From: Thioploca sp.
GTDB taxonomy: Bacteria; Pseudomonadota; Gammaproteobacteria; Beggiatoales; Beggiatoaceae
Length of the DNA stretch: 64,000 bases
Reading direction: 5' to 3'
Assembly (NCBI GenBank): GCA_012032555.1
Contig: JAAUSR010000004.1
Coordinates: 56,285-120,284, forward strand
Of the stretch, positions 9,319 to 19,320 are shown one piece after another; within the stretch, counting starts at the first letter, position 1, and each line of letters starts with the position of its first letter. The notes beneath the pieces were generated by a model. That model was not told the DNA's origin. It saw nothing but the letters and a program-made list of their open reading frames with translations, and did no database searches. The translations under genes and the position numbers were made by a program.

Positions 9319-9914
9319 ATCAACTTATCAGCAAGACTTTAGCCAAAATACTTAATCACGCCTTACACCAAAATCCACCGAGTTTACAACTCCTCAACAA
9401 ACTCTCTGGTAAAATTATTCGGATTGAGTTAACTCACCTTGAGATCAGCTTAACGTTGTTTCCGGATGTTCAAGGGATAACGGTACTGAATGACTATGAA
9501 GGCGAAGTAGACGTTCGGATCACCGGAGCACCTTTTACCTTGTTACGCCTACTGTTACAAGAACAACCGCTATTGGCGAATAATCCGGAAGTGCTCATTA
9601 CCGGCGATATGGGCATCGCTCAGCAGTTTTTAGAGTTAATTAAAGAACTTAATACCGATTGGGAAGAACAGATTGCTCAATGGTTGGGTGATACGCCGGC
9701 GCATTATCTTACTAATTCATTTCGACAAACTCAGGAATATACCCATGATCGATTTAACACGTTACAGTTGAATCTCCGTGAATATTTACAAGAAGAAGCT
9801 CGTCATCTACCTAATCCAATGGAAATAGAACTTTTCTTAGATACCATAGATACTTTACGCGATGATTTAGAACGTTTGGAACAACGAATACAACGTCTAT
9901 CAGTTAACAATTAA
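9315..9914 (+). CDS. ubiJ: Ubiquinone biosynthesis accessory factor UbiJ (SCP2 domain)
   Basis: The 199-residue protein combines an SCP2-like lipid-binding domain (about residues 15-115) with a C-terminal alpha-helical coiled coil (DTLRDDLERLEQRIQRL). This is the arrangement of E. coli UbiJ (YigP), which helps hold lipophilic intermediates in the Ubi complex. The gene order ubiE-(RDD)-ubiJ-ubiB supports the call. The TTG start at 9315 overlaps the upstream stop (TTGA), suggesting translational coupling. Confidence 0.85.
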   Translation: MNQLISKTLAKILNHALHQNPPSLQLLNKLSGKIIRIELTHLEISLTLFPDVQGITVLNDYEGEVDVRITGAPFTLLRLLLQEQPLLANNPEVLITGDMGIAQQFLELIKELNTDWEEQIAQWLGDTPAHYLTNSFRQTQEYTHDRFNTLQLNLREYLQEEARHLPNPMEIELFLDTIDTLRDDLERLEQRIQRLSVNN

Positions 9915-10146
9915 CAACTATTTGGTGTGAGTTTTTAATTATCAATTAATGCTTATCTGTTATCAACTTCAAAGCACTAGCTATCAATATTTATCAATTA
10001 TTAATCATTGTATTAAATGCCAATTCAGTGCTAGTATCTTTAACTGATTGAAAAATAAGCTCAACTTACCGAGGTTATTGATTGATAAAATGAAACTTAA
10101 GCTTCTTAATTCGCATTTAAGCTACTATTGATAACTGATAACTCAT

Positions 10147-11811
10147 ATGCGCTATCTTCGCCAATTCATACGGTTGTTGACTATTTACCGTATTATTGTT
10201 CGTTACGGGCTAGATGAATTATTACTTTCTACTAAACTATTTCGCCCCTTACGCTTATTTATTTATTTAACGCCTGGCTATTGGTTACGTCCCCAATCAC
10301 TCACGCCCGGGATGCGGATTCGTTTAGCTTTAGAAGAATTAGGCCCTATTTTTGTTAAGTTTGGTCAAATTCTTTCTACCCGTCGAGATCTATTGCCGGA
10401 TGAAATTGCGATAGAACTCGCTAAATTACAAGATAAAGTACCCCCATTTAGTGGTGAACAAGCGCGTCAAATCATTGAAAATACCTATGGTCGCCCGTTA
10501 ACAACCGTATTTGCTCACTTTAATCCTATCCCCATTGCGGCTGCTTCCATTGCTCAAGTTCATGCGGCTCAATTACCTAACGGACGTGAAGTCGTTATCA
10601 AAGTATTGCGTCCCCATATTCAGTCGCAAATTCGCAAAGATATTGAATTATTGTACTTGATTGCCGATTTAGCTAATCGTTATTGGAGTGACGGGCGTCG
10701 CTTACGACCACGAGAAGTTGTCGCTGAATTTGAAAAAAGTATTCAAAATGAACTCGATTTGATGCAAGAAGCCGCCAATGCTACTCAACTACGACGTAAT
10801 TTTCAGGGTTCTCATTTAATTTATATTCCTGAAGTCGAGTGGGAATACACGCAACCAAATGTTATGGTACTCGAACGCATTAACGGTATTCCTGTCAGTG
10901 AGGTAGCCACTTTTAATCGTCACCATGTTAATTTAAAACATTTAGCCGAAGCGGGAGTAGAAATCTTTTTCACTCAAGTATTTCGCGACAATTTTTTTCA
11001 TGCCGACATGCATCCTGGTAATATTTTCGTTGATATTCGTGATCCACAACACCCTTACTACATTGCAGTCGACTTTGGGATTATGGGTACCCTCAGTAAA
11101 GCGGATCAACACTATTTAGCGGCTAACTTCCTCGCCTTTTTTCGCCGCGATTACCACCGTGTCGCTGAATTACATGTTCATTCTGGCTGGGTACCAGCGG
11201 GAACGCGAATAGAAGAATTTGAAGGAGCAATTCGCAGCGTTTGTGAACCCATTTTCGATAAACCTTTGAAAGAAATTTCTTTTGGAATGGTGTTATTGCG
11301 GCTGTTTCAAACCGCCCGGCGTTTCCATATGGAAATACAACCGCAACTGGTATTATTACAAAAAACCTTACTAAATATTGAAGGTTTAGGAAGACAACTT
11401 TATCCAGACTTAGATTTATGGCAAACTGCTAAACCCTTTCTAGAACGGTGGATGGATGAACGAGTTGGTATACGAGCCTTTATTAAAGGCATTCGCCGCA
11501 ACATCCCTTTATGGGCAGAGAATTTACCTGATTTTCCAATGTTAATTTATGAAGCGGTTAATCAACATCAAACCCAAGCTGAGCATCTTAAACAAATTAA
11601 CCGTGAATTAAACCAATTACGCACGGATATGCAGCAGCGACATAAACAGACAACGTTGTTATTAATTGGTGGTTTGTTCGTTATTACCGCTAGCATCAGC
11701 TTATCTATCCACAATGAAGCGTTTTTAGACATTAATAACAATTGGATAGAAATGATATTAGGCAGTGTTGGTAGTATCATGTTATTACTCGCTTGGATAA
11801 CAGCGCGATAA
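10147..11811 (+). CDS. ubiB: UbiB-family atypical protein kinase/ATPase
   Basis: UbiB is an ABC1/ADCK-type ATPase that supports ubiquinone synthesis at the inner membrane. The 554-residue protein has the KxGQ motif (KFGQ, residues 71-74) inside [18 protein letters not shown], the Ala-rich nucleotide loop [21 protein letters not shown] and VDFGIMG, and two C-terminal transmembrane helices (about 498-520 and 530-550). The 232-base gap after ubiJ contains GATAACTGATAACT repeat sequence just before the ATG, so ubiB may have its own transcript. Confidence 0.94.
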   Translation: MRYLRQFIRLLTIYRIIVRYGLDELLLSTKLFRPLRLFIYLTPGYWLRPQSLTPGMRIRLALEELGPIFVKFGQILSTRRDLLPDEIAIELAKLQDKVPPFSGEQARQIIENTYGRPLTTVFAHFNPIPIAAASIAQVHAAQLPNGREVVIKVLRPHIQSQIRKDIELLYLIADLANRYWSDGRRLRPREVVAEFEKSIQNELDLMQEAANATQLRRNFQGSHLIYIPEVEWEYTQPNVMVLERINGIPVSEVATFNRHHVNLKHLAEAGVEIFFTQVFRDNFFHADMHPGNIFVDIRDPQHPYYIAVDFGIMGTLSKADQHYLAANFLAFFRRDYHRVAELHVHSGWVPAGTRIEEFEGAIRSVCEPIFDKPLKEISFGMVLLRLFQTARRFHMEIQPQLVLLQKTLLNIEGLGRQLYPDLDLWQTAKPFLERWMDERVGIRAFIKGIRRNIPLWAENLPDFPMLIYEAVNQHQTQAEHLKQINRELNQLRTDMQQRHKQTTLLLIGGLFVITASISLSIHNEAFLDINNNWIEMILGSVGSIMLLLAWITAR

Positions 11812-11848
11812 CCTAATGTTGTTTAAATAAAAATTTTCCTGAAATTCG

Positions 11849-13206
11849 CTACACTTGAGGTATTTTCGGCAAATTTTGTAAAGCGGCTTGTAAAATTTCT
11901 TCCTGATAATCCTGATCAACTAATTCTCCATTTAAATATTTATCGTAGGCAACCATATCAAAATGACCATGTCCAGATAAAGTAAAAAGAATCGTTTGCT
12001 GTTCACCACGGGCTTTACAACGTAAAGCTTCGTCAATGGCAGCACGGACCGCATGATTTGATTCGGGTGCTGGGATAATCCCTTCCGTTTTAGAAAATAA
12101 AATACCCGCTTCAAAGGTAGCCAATTGGGGTACAGCTATCGCTTCTAATATACCTTCATGGTATAGCTGTGAAACTAAAGCGGAATCGCCATGGTAACGT
12201 AGTCCACCCGCGTGAATGCCCGGTGGTACAAAATCATGTCCTAACGTGTACATTAATATTAATGGCGTTAATCCCACTGAATCACCATAATCGTAAGCAA
12301 ATTGTCCACGAGTTAGGGTAGGACAAGAAGTGGGTTCAACCGCTACTAGACGGATTTCTTTACCAGCGGCTTTGTCAGCTAAGAAAGGAAACATCATGCC
12401 ACCCACATTAGAACCACCACCACAAGGTGCGAAAATAACATCGGGATAATCGCCTACTTTTTCTAACTGCTTACGCGTTTCTAGTCCAATAATCGTTTGA
12501 TGTAGGAGAACATGGTTTAAAACAGAGCCGAGTGTATAGTTGGTATCCTGTCGTGATGCCGCTTCTTCTACGGCTTCAGAAATAGCTATCCCTAACGATC
12601 CCGGACTATTCGGATCATGAGAGAGTGTTTGTTGTCCAGCTTGAGTTAAGTTGCTGGGACTGGCTAACACTTCTGCACCCCAGGTTTGCATCATGGAACG
12701 GCGAAAAGGTTTTTGCTCATAGCTGACTTTCACCATATAAACACGTACTTCTAAACCAAATAAATTACCCGCTAAAGCTAAAGCCGAACCCCATTGTCCA
12801 GCGCCGGTTTCAGTCGTTAAGCGTTTAATACCGGCGACTTTGTTATAATAGGCTTGTGCTACCGCAGAATTGGGTTTATGTGAACCAGCGGGACTAATGC
12901 CTTCATATTTATAATAAATTTTGGCTGGCGTATTTAATAGAGTTTCTAAACGTGCGCACGATATAATGGTGAGGGACGCCATAATTTTAAAATTTCCCGC
13001 ACTGCTTGGGGGATAGCAATCCAACGTTGAGTAGACATTTCTTGTTCTATTAAATCTGGCGCAAAAATAGTGCTCATCATTTCAGGTGTAACGGCGTTAC
13101 CATCTGGTCCTAAATAAGGTGCCGGTGGGTTTGGCATATCCGCAATGACATTATACCAATGGGTTGGTATTTCCGTTTCATCTAATAAAATTCTTGTGTT
13201 AACCAT
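11849..13206 (-). CDS. TrpB2-type PLP-dependent tryptophan synthase beta-like enzyme, frameshifted
   Basis: The N-terminal frame (13206-12946, starting [19 protein letters not shown]) and the long frame (to 11849) together make a TrpB2 protein of about 450 residues. The join lies near 12953: the first frame ends [10 protein letters not shown], the second gives [18 protein letters not shown], and one added base restores the expected PLYRAxRLETL. The PLP lysine motif is [18 protein letters not shown] and CGGGSNVGG are conserved. TrpB2 enzymes condense indole with serine and often occur without TrpA, as here. RBS AAAGGA lies upstream of the ATG. Which TrpB2 substrate is natural here is unknown. 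Confidence 0.88.
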
Positions 13207-13318
13207 ACTTTTTCCTTTAATTAAAAAAATGTGCTAAAACCGGTATTATGCAGTACCATTATTCTAGATGATAAATCTGAGGATTATTTTCTCCCGTGTT
13301 TATAAGGAAAAGTCTTAT

Positions 13319-14893
13319 ATGAATAGGATATTACAACCCTTGTTAATCAGTTTATTATTGATTGGAACAATCTGGTTTTCTTTCCCTTTAAAATCGGTCG
13401 CGGTAGTCAATGCTAATACCATTTCTCCAATGAGACCCTTACCTCATTTAGCTCAACCCATAGCTATTAATGAAAAAACGACACCATCATCCAATGTAGT
13501 TCGTTTGGCTTTACAACACCGTTTTAATAAGGGCAAACCGCTTCCTCAAGAGCAAATCGAAATTCCCGTTGACAAAATAACTCAACAACCTAGGATATTA
13601 TTAGAAGCTATTAAGCAAAATTTCTCAACTCATTTAGAAAAACAATCTAAACCGGTACAACTCAATACCGAAATTGAATGGTTATTGTCTAAAGAAATGA
13701 CTCAAACATTCGGCACCTTGCCAAAACTTTCTATTCAGACTCATCTTGATAGTAATGGCACTGGTGCTAGCCAATTAGTTATTCCCGCCGACCAACGCAA
13801 AATTACTAAAGCTAATAAGACCGGTCAGGCGAACTTTGATTGGAAAGGATTAAACGGGTTATTAACCTTCACCAATCAATTTAAAGCGATTAATAGCCAA
13901 TTCGATTTTGGTGGTTTAAAAATAACCACTAACCAGGGTTTTTCTCTTTCATGGGATGCGACTACTTTTCAGGGGTTATTTGATGCCAATTTGAGACCTT
14001 CCCAACTGGATTTAAAACTCCCTTTACTTAAATTACAACAAGATGACAATAATGCTTTGTTACAAACATTCATTTTTCAATTTAATACTGAGAAAACTCA
14101 GCCGGGACTCGAATTAGGTAACTTAAAATTGAATGTTAACCATTTTGGCTTTACTGACAAAGGTTCACGATTCAGTTTAGACAATTTGCAACTAACCACA
14201 GATACTCAAGAGCAAAGCAATTTTGTCAATTATGGCATACACACCCAAATCGGTAACCTGTCTATACCAAACATTTTTACGAACTCAGAATTAGGAATGA
14301 GTTACTTAAGTCATCTGGTCTTTCGTCGTTTGGATACGGAAGCTTTATTAGCTATACAACAAACAGCTCGTGACATGGGTCAAAATAATCCAACCATAAT
14401 TGGTATCGCTTTATTTGGTAAACTGATGGAAGTTGCCCCGCAATTATTGGCACAATCACCAGAAATTATACTGACTCCGTTCTTAGTGAAAACTTCACAA
14501 GGAAATATTGAAGGTAACGTCAATTTTCGTATTGACGGTAACAAAGCAACCTCATTAGAACCTGAGGTTTTAATATCGGCATTACAAGGACAATTAAAAT
14601 TCACCCTGGGCAAAGTTTTATTAGAACAGTTGCTCATGAGTGGATGGTTAACTGACCTAAAAAAAGAAGTTGAAAACTCAAGTAAAGATAAGAAGATAAG
14701 TGAGTCAGTACTAGCCGACTTAAAAAAACAAGCACAGACTAAAACTAAACAACAACTTCAAAAATATCTTAAGCAAAAATGGCTAGTTGAAACTCAAGAA
14801 GGGAATTATAAACTAGTGGCACAATTACAAAATGGCAAGTTGATTGTTAATGGACAAGAACAACCTTTCCCATTCGCACCCAATAAGCACTAA
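13319..14893 (+). CDS. DUF945/YdgA-like envelope protein
   Basis: I place the start at the ATG at 13319 (MNRILQPLLISLLLIG), which has a good ribosome binding site (ATAAGGAAAAG) and gives a clean N-terminal signal or anchor; the frame is open further upstream. The protein of about 524 residues resembles DUF945 (E. coli YdgA): long amphipathic beta-strand repeats and a conserved C-terminal region with LVFRRLDTEALL and a final Lys-rich helix. The family lies in the periplasm or at the inner membrane and its function is not settled. Confidence 0.72.
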   Translation: MNRILQPLLISLLLIGTIWFSFPLKSVAVVNANTISPMRPLPHLAQPIAINEKTTPSSNVVRLALQHRFNKGKPLPQEQIEIPVDKITQQPRILLEAIKQNFSTHLEKQSKPVQLNTEIEWLLSKEMTQTFGTLPKLSIQTHLDSNGTGASQLVIPADQRKITKANKTGQANFDWKGLNGLLTFTNQFKAINSQFDFGGLKITTNQGFSLSWDATTFQGLFDANLRPSQLDLKLPLLKLQQDDNNALLQTFIFQFNTEKTQPGLELGNLKLNVNHFGFTDKGSRFSLDNLQLTTDTQEQSNFVNYGIHTQIGNLSIPNIFTNSELGMSYLSHLVFRRLDTEALLAIQQTARDMGQNNPTIIGIALFGKLMEVAPQLLAQSPEIILTPFLVKTSQGNIEGNVNFRIDGNKATSLEPEVLISALQGQLKFTLGKVLLEQLLMSGWLTDLKKEVENSSKDKKISESVLADLKKQAQTKTKQQLQKYLKQKWLVETQEGNYKLVAQLQNGKLIVNGQEQPFPFAPNKH

Positions 14894-14975
14894 AAAAATA
14901 CAATAATTGCCATATATAATGGGTACAGATAACTGTAATGGTTATCAACCCCAAACAAGAAAACTGGAGTAAAAC

Positions 14976-15797
14976 ATGGTACCTTTAACCTTTATAGCCG
15001 GTAGTGCAATCGCTTTCGCCGGTCTAAAATTATTTATTGGTCTAAAAATATTTCACCACGTGAAAGCGAAGCCAACTATTTTGTTGAAGCAGAATTCCAA
15101 GGAGAAACAAGCCGGTAACAACTATTTGGAAAAAAAGAAGGTTGCACATCGAGCCTTTATTATTTCTTCTAGTTCATTAATTTTTGCAATATTAGGGACT
15201 TTATTTTATCCGCCCTTACTTTTTATTAGTGTATTTGGGATTGTTTATAATTTGGTTTCTCTTTGGTATGACTTGCTTAAATTAATTTTTCAAGAGAATC
15301 GTGCCAATATTGCTATAATTGACGCTGCAACGGTAACGGGATTGCTTGTTACCAAATATTATGTGACCGCCGCTTTAATCGATTGGATTTTCTACTCTTT
15401 ACAATGGTTAGCATTTAAAGTTGAAACTGATTTTCGAGAGGGATTGCTCAACCTACTAGGCGTGATTCCGAGTTCGGTTTGGCTTTGGCAAGATGAAGTT
15501 GAAATTGAAGTACCCATTGAAGAAGCGAAGGTTGGAGATATTGTGGTGATGCATGCCGGTGACATTATTCCTATTGATGGTACTTTGGTTGAAGGTAGTG
15601 TGCTAGTTAATCAAGCAATTTTTACCCAGGACCCACAACCGGTTATGAAAGGTATTGGTGATCAACTCATGGCTTTTACTGAAATTGTCTCTGGTAAAGC
15701 TTTAGTTAAACTAAACAAATCTGGGCGGGAAACCATGACGGCTAAAATTAATAAAATTGTGGCTCATATGACTGAGTTTAATGCCACCACTGCCTAA
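14976..15797 (+). CDS. Orphan P-type-ATPase-like protein: membrane helices plus actuator domain only
   Basis: The 273-residue protein has hydrophobic helices near residues 1-25, 55-100 and 108-145. An E1-E2 ATPase actuator domain follows (about 175-265), recognised from VGDIVVMHAGDIIPIDG and the pattern preceding the TGE loop. The loop itself reads FTQDPQPVMKG where active pumps have LTGExxPVxK, so the dephosphorylation Glu is replaced by Asp and its Gly by Gln. The frame ends normally after the actuator domain; no DKTG phosphorylation site or ATP-binding domain follows. It therefore cannot pump ions by itself. RBS CTGGAG precedes the ATG. The next gene starts 9 bases downstream, so it heads a three-gene unit. 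Confidence 0.75.
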   Translation: MVPLTFIAGSAIAFAGLKLFIGLKIFHHVKAKPTILLKQNSKEKQAGNNYLEKKKVAHRAFIISSSSLIFAILGTLFYPPLLFISVFGIVYNLVSLWYDLLKLIFQENRANIAIIDAATVTGLLVTKYYVTAALIDWIFYSLQWLAFKVETDFREGLLNLLGVIPSSVWLWQDEVEIEVPIEEAKVGDIVVMHAGDIIPIDGTLVEGSVLVNQAIFTQDPQPVMKGIGDQLMAFTEIVSGKALVKLNKSGRETMTAKINKIVAHMTEFNATTA

Positions 15798-15806
15798 GTA
15801 AATTTT

Positions 15807-17123
15807 ATGCAACCACCTAATAAAAATGCAAAAAATTTTCTCCACTGGTTAAAAATAACGTTATTTAACCAATACATTTGGTTAATCTTTTTGCCGCTGT
15901 TTATGGTTTGGATGATGTTAGCAGAGCGCCTTGAGGAAAGAACCTACCAAGCAATGAACACTCAATTAAGTTCGGTCAAGCAAATTTGGGGGGACAATCT
16001 AGCACAACCCATGCCCTCTATTCGTTATAAACGTTTTGGTTCAGATGTTTCCAGCCTCAGTAGAGGGGAAATCCAAACCTCAGACCTTGTCGTTATCCTT
16101 AAAATGGATTATCGCAAGAAAGGTTTAGTGTATTATACCGGTTATAATGCTGATTTCGTAGGTAAATACACCTTTCATAATCCAGAAAATGAAAAAATTT
16201 ATCTCTCTTTTATTTTTCCCTACCCAACTCAACCAACGCGGGGTATGTTGCAAAATGTAAAATTGTTAGTCAATGGCAAAGAAGACCTTGAAGACACTGA
16301 ATATCAACCTAACTTAGCTTTATGGACGGGTCTATTAGAATCCACAGCAACACTTGAAATTACGGTTCATTATGAAGGGAGAGGCTTAGATCAATTTCAG
16401 TATGGATTTGAACCCGGTAGGAGAATTAATAACTTCTTAATGAAAGTGGAAGTACAAGGTGCGAAAAATTTAGATTATGCAGAAGCCACCATGCCACCCA
16501 CTGAACCACCACAGGAAACACCGACGGGTAAGTTATTACTTTGGAAACTGGATCGCACCCTCACTCAATTTAATATAGGTGTTATTCTTCCTGATAAGCT
16601 CAACATCGAAAAACAACTCGCGGTGATGACTTATCGAGCACCCGCTTTTTTTCTGTTATTTCTAGTTTCGTTAAGTGCTATTTTATTATTGGCGGGTTAC
16701 CCGCTGAATTTTATCCCCATCGCTATTATCAGTGTGACTTATTTTTTATTTTATCCCCTATTTGTTTACCTACTCGTTTATATTGAAATCGGATTGGCTT
16801 TAGTGATTTCATTTACCGTTATCGGCTTATTAATATTTAATTATGTGAGAATGTTATATCGCACCAAAATTGCGCTGGCTATGGCGATAGCCTACACATT
16901 CTACCTCGGTGTAACTTCTATAGCGGCACTGTTGCCGACTTATACCGGTTTAATTTTAACAATCGAAGGGGTAGTACTTATGGGCATTATTATGCAGATA
17001 TTGTCACGCTATAAAGACTTGAAATTCAGTGAATTATTAGGTTGGTCAAGTGCTGCTCAATCAAATAGTCGTGTTGCTAATCACCTTTCTCTACAACCGG
17101 ATAACCACAATGAAATCAAATAA
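15807..17123 (+). CDS. CreD-like inner-membrane protein
   Basis: The 438-residue protein has one N-terminal transmembrane helix (about 20-40), a periplasmic domain of about 240 residues and five or six C-terminal helices (about 280-415). This topology and the spacing of helices resemble E. coli CreD (inner-membrane protein of the CreBC regulon), though key motifs are diverged, so the family link is tentative. It sits 9 bases after the pseudo-ATPase gene and its last 14 bases overlap the start of the secreted beta-rich protein, indicating one transcript. Confidence 0.5.
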   Translation: MQPPNKNAKNFLHWLKITLFNQYIWLIFLPLFMVWMMLAERLEERTYQAMNTQLSSVKQIWGDNLAQPMPSIRYKRFGSDVSSLSRGEIQTSDLVVILKMDYRKKGLVYYTGYNADFVGKYTFHNPENEKIYLSFIFPYPTQPTRGMLQNVKLLVNGKEDLEDTEYQPNLALWTGLLESTATLEITVHYEGRGLDQFQYGFEPGRRINNFLMKVEVQGAKNLDYAEATMPPTEPPQETPTGKLLLWKLDRTLTQFNIGVILPDKLNIEKQLAVMTYRAPAFFLLFLVSLSAILLLAGYPLNFIPIAIISVTYFLFYPLFVYLLVYIEIGLALVISFTVIGLLIFNYVRMLYRTKIALAMAIAYTFYLGVTSIAALLPTYTGLILTIEGVVLMGIIMQILSRYKDLKFSELLGWSSAAQSNSRVANHLSLQPDNHNEIK

Positions 17124-19074
17124 TCGATATCTGTTAATGGGCTTTGTGTTATTGGCACTCAATTATTTATCCGTAATAGGACAGGCTGAAGAGATTGCAC
17201 TGACTAATCTTGATGTCGGTAAAGTGATTTTGCCTTGGACCGAGTTGAAAAAATTACTGGAAGAATTGGAAACGTTAAAAAAGCATAACACCGCTGATAA
17301 GAAAACGGTAAAACCTTTACCTATTAATTATTCCATTATCCAAAGCTATTTTAACGGTGAAGTTAAGGGAAATTCAGTCCACTTTGAAGCTGAATTGGTA
17401 GTACAAATATTCAAAACCGGTTGGGTGACTATCCCACTGTTTTCTAAAGATGTTGGTATTGAAGCGGTTAATATAACTGTAATCCACTCGGAAAAAAATC
17501 AAGCAACCGTAACCCCCGTAATAGCAAATGATGTTCAACCCAACATCAACCAATTAATAAGAGATACTAACGGTTATCATTTGTTCGCTACGGGTCCCCA
17601 ACAGTTAGCTATACAAGTGGTATTTTATCTACCCATTCAAGTTAAAGAGTCCATTTACACCTTCACTTTTATCCCTCCCCGAGCGGTTGTCAACCATTTT
17701 TTCTTACAGATCGCTGAGAAAGGCGTCACCCTAGTGCAACTCCCTCCCTACAGTCGAATTAATCAACCGGAAAATATGACCACTGTTGAAACGGTACTCA
17801 GTGAACACGACAATTTTCAACTCAGTTGGCAAATTAAAACGGATAGCGGCATTACTCGGAAAAGTCTAGCGACTATCCGAACATTAGCTTCAATTGATAA
17901 AGCGGAATTAGTTGTCATTAATACCATTATCATTAAATATTTAACTTCATTGGAACAAATTGCTTTTCATCTACCAGTAGACGTAGAAATTCTCAATGTT
18001 ACCAGTTTAGATATTACTCAATGGTCCACGGAAAAATTAGTGCAATCTCAAGTGATCAAGATAGCGGGGCACCAAGATTTACCGCCCCAAATCAAAATTG
18101 AAATCTCTTATCGGCGACGTCTTAACGATTTACCTTTGGAAACAAATATTCCCACCATAGCCCTCACCGGGGTTGATAACTTAGAAGGTTTTTTAGGTAT
18201 AGAAGTATTAGGTAATCTCGAAGTCACCACTAAAAAAGTAACTAAGGGAGTATTAATTCCAGCTAAAAATTTACCCCCTACTTTATGGCAAAAAACCGCT
18301 AATCCATTGCTTTATGGTTATCAATTTCATACGAGTACTTTTAATGCCACTATCAGTATTAAAGGTTATCAAGAAATTCAAACGGTTGTGGCTAATATTG
18401 ATCACGTTGATTGTGTTACTCATAGAACCCTTGAAGGCAAAAGTATCAATCGGATTCTCTATTCTATTCGCAATAATGATCGCCAGTTTCTCAGTTTAAC
18501 CTTACCGGAAAATTCTCATTTGTGGCAGGCTTTTCTCGATGGAACACCCGTTAAACCCGCTCAAAAAGATAACGGTGAAATTCTCATTCCCATGAAAAAG
18601 TCACTTACTCAAGGAGAAACCTTACAATCCTTTACCATTGAAATTGGCTATATCACTGCAGTAAATAAACTTAGCCTTAAGGGGGATATTCTTAATCAAC
18701 TACCTGCCGTTGACATCCCGATTAGTTATCTCCAGTGGCGACTCTATCTACCTGAATATTATGAATATTCAAAATTTGAAGGCCCGCTCAAACAAGTTAC
18801 CCAATTCTCTATTCCTGAAGAAACTTCAGTGAACTCAACTCAAATTGATATTCCTACCCAAGGACAATTATTTCTCTTTGAAAAATACTTAATTGTGAAT
18901 GAAAAACCTTATATGCGTGGCAAGTATGGTCAATTTTTAGGAGATGATATCTTGTTATCGGTTCATACTTCCTCAATTGAAAAGGTTGAATCTAAACTTC
19001 CAACAACATTTAGAGGGATTCGTGGAGATCGCCAACAAGTTATTCCCAACCGAGCGATTGATTCAGGAAATTAA
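17110..19074 (+). CDS. Large exported beta-rich protein of unknown family
   Basis: I choose the ATG at 17110 rather than 17050 because it gives a normal signal peptide (MKSNNRYLLMGFVLLALNYL, cleavage near GQA-EE). The mature protein of about 630 residues is rich in beta-strand patterns with no transmembrane segment. A recognisable block is LPENSHLWQAFLDGTPVKP followed by a short ILIPM strand, a pattern I associate with large uncharacterised exported proteins of several phyla. No enzyme motif was seen. The start overlaps the CreD-like gene by 14 bases, so the two products are probably made together, the CreD-like protein in the membrane and this one outside it. Confidence 0.7.
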   Translation: MKSNNRYLLMGFVLLALNYLSVIGQAEEIALTNLDVGKVILPWTELKKLLEELETLKKHNTADKKTVKPLPINYSIIQSYFNGEVKGNSVHFEAELVVQIFKTGWVTIPLFSKDVGIEAVNITVIHSEKNQATVTPVIANDVQPNINQLIRDTNGYHLFATGPQQLAIQVVFYLPIQVKESIYTFTFIPPRAVVNHFFLQIAEKGVTLVQLPPYSRINQPENMTTVETVLSEHDNFQLSWQIKTDSGITRKSLATIRTLASIDKAELVVINTIIIKYLTSLEQIAFHLPVDVEILNVTSLDITQWSTEKLVQSQVIKIAGHQDLPPQIKIEISYRRRLNDLPLETNIPTIALTGVDNLEGFLGIEVLGNLEVTTKKVTKGVLIPAKNLPPTLWQKTANPLLYGYQFHTSTFNATISIKGYQEIQTVVANIDHVDCVTHRTLEGKSINRILYSIRNNDRQFLSLTLPENSHLWQAFLDGTPVKPAQKDNGEILIPMKKSLTQGETLQSFTIEIGYITAVNKLSLKGDILNQLPAVDIPISYLQWRLYLPEYYEYSKFEGPLKQVTQFSIPEETSVNSTQIDIPTQGQLFLFEKYLIVNEKPYMRGKYGQFLGDDILLSVHTSSIEKVESKLPTTFRGIRGDRQQVIPNRAIDSGN

Positions 19075-19320
19075 TTAAATAGGTTGTTATTTGTAAAAAC
19101 GGTCAAATTATAACTCTGTTACTTAACCAATAAGGCAATTAGTTAGTGCTTAGTACCACACACGGCTAAATTGGATTATTCTGGCTCTACTCTGGTTGAA
19201 CGGGAGGATTGCAAATGATATCTTAAAATGGATAGGTAGCCAAACTGGTGCAGTTTAAAATAATCCGATTTATGTTACTCATTTTCACTTGGTTTTCACC
19301 ACAACGGTCCTATTTAGACA
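19075..19320. other. Intergenic gap without recognisable features
   Basis: These 246 bases separate the exported beta-rich protein from the next gene. I see no hairpin with a T tract, no clear promoter and no gene. Confidence 0.4.
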
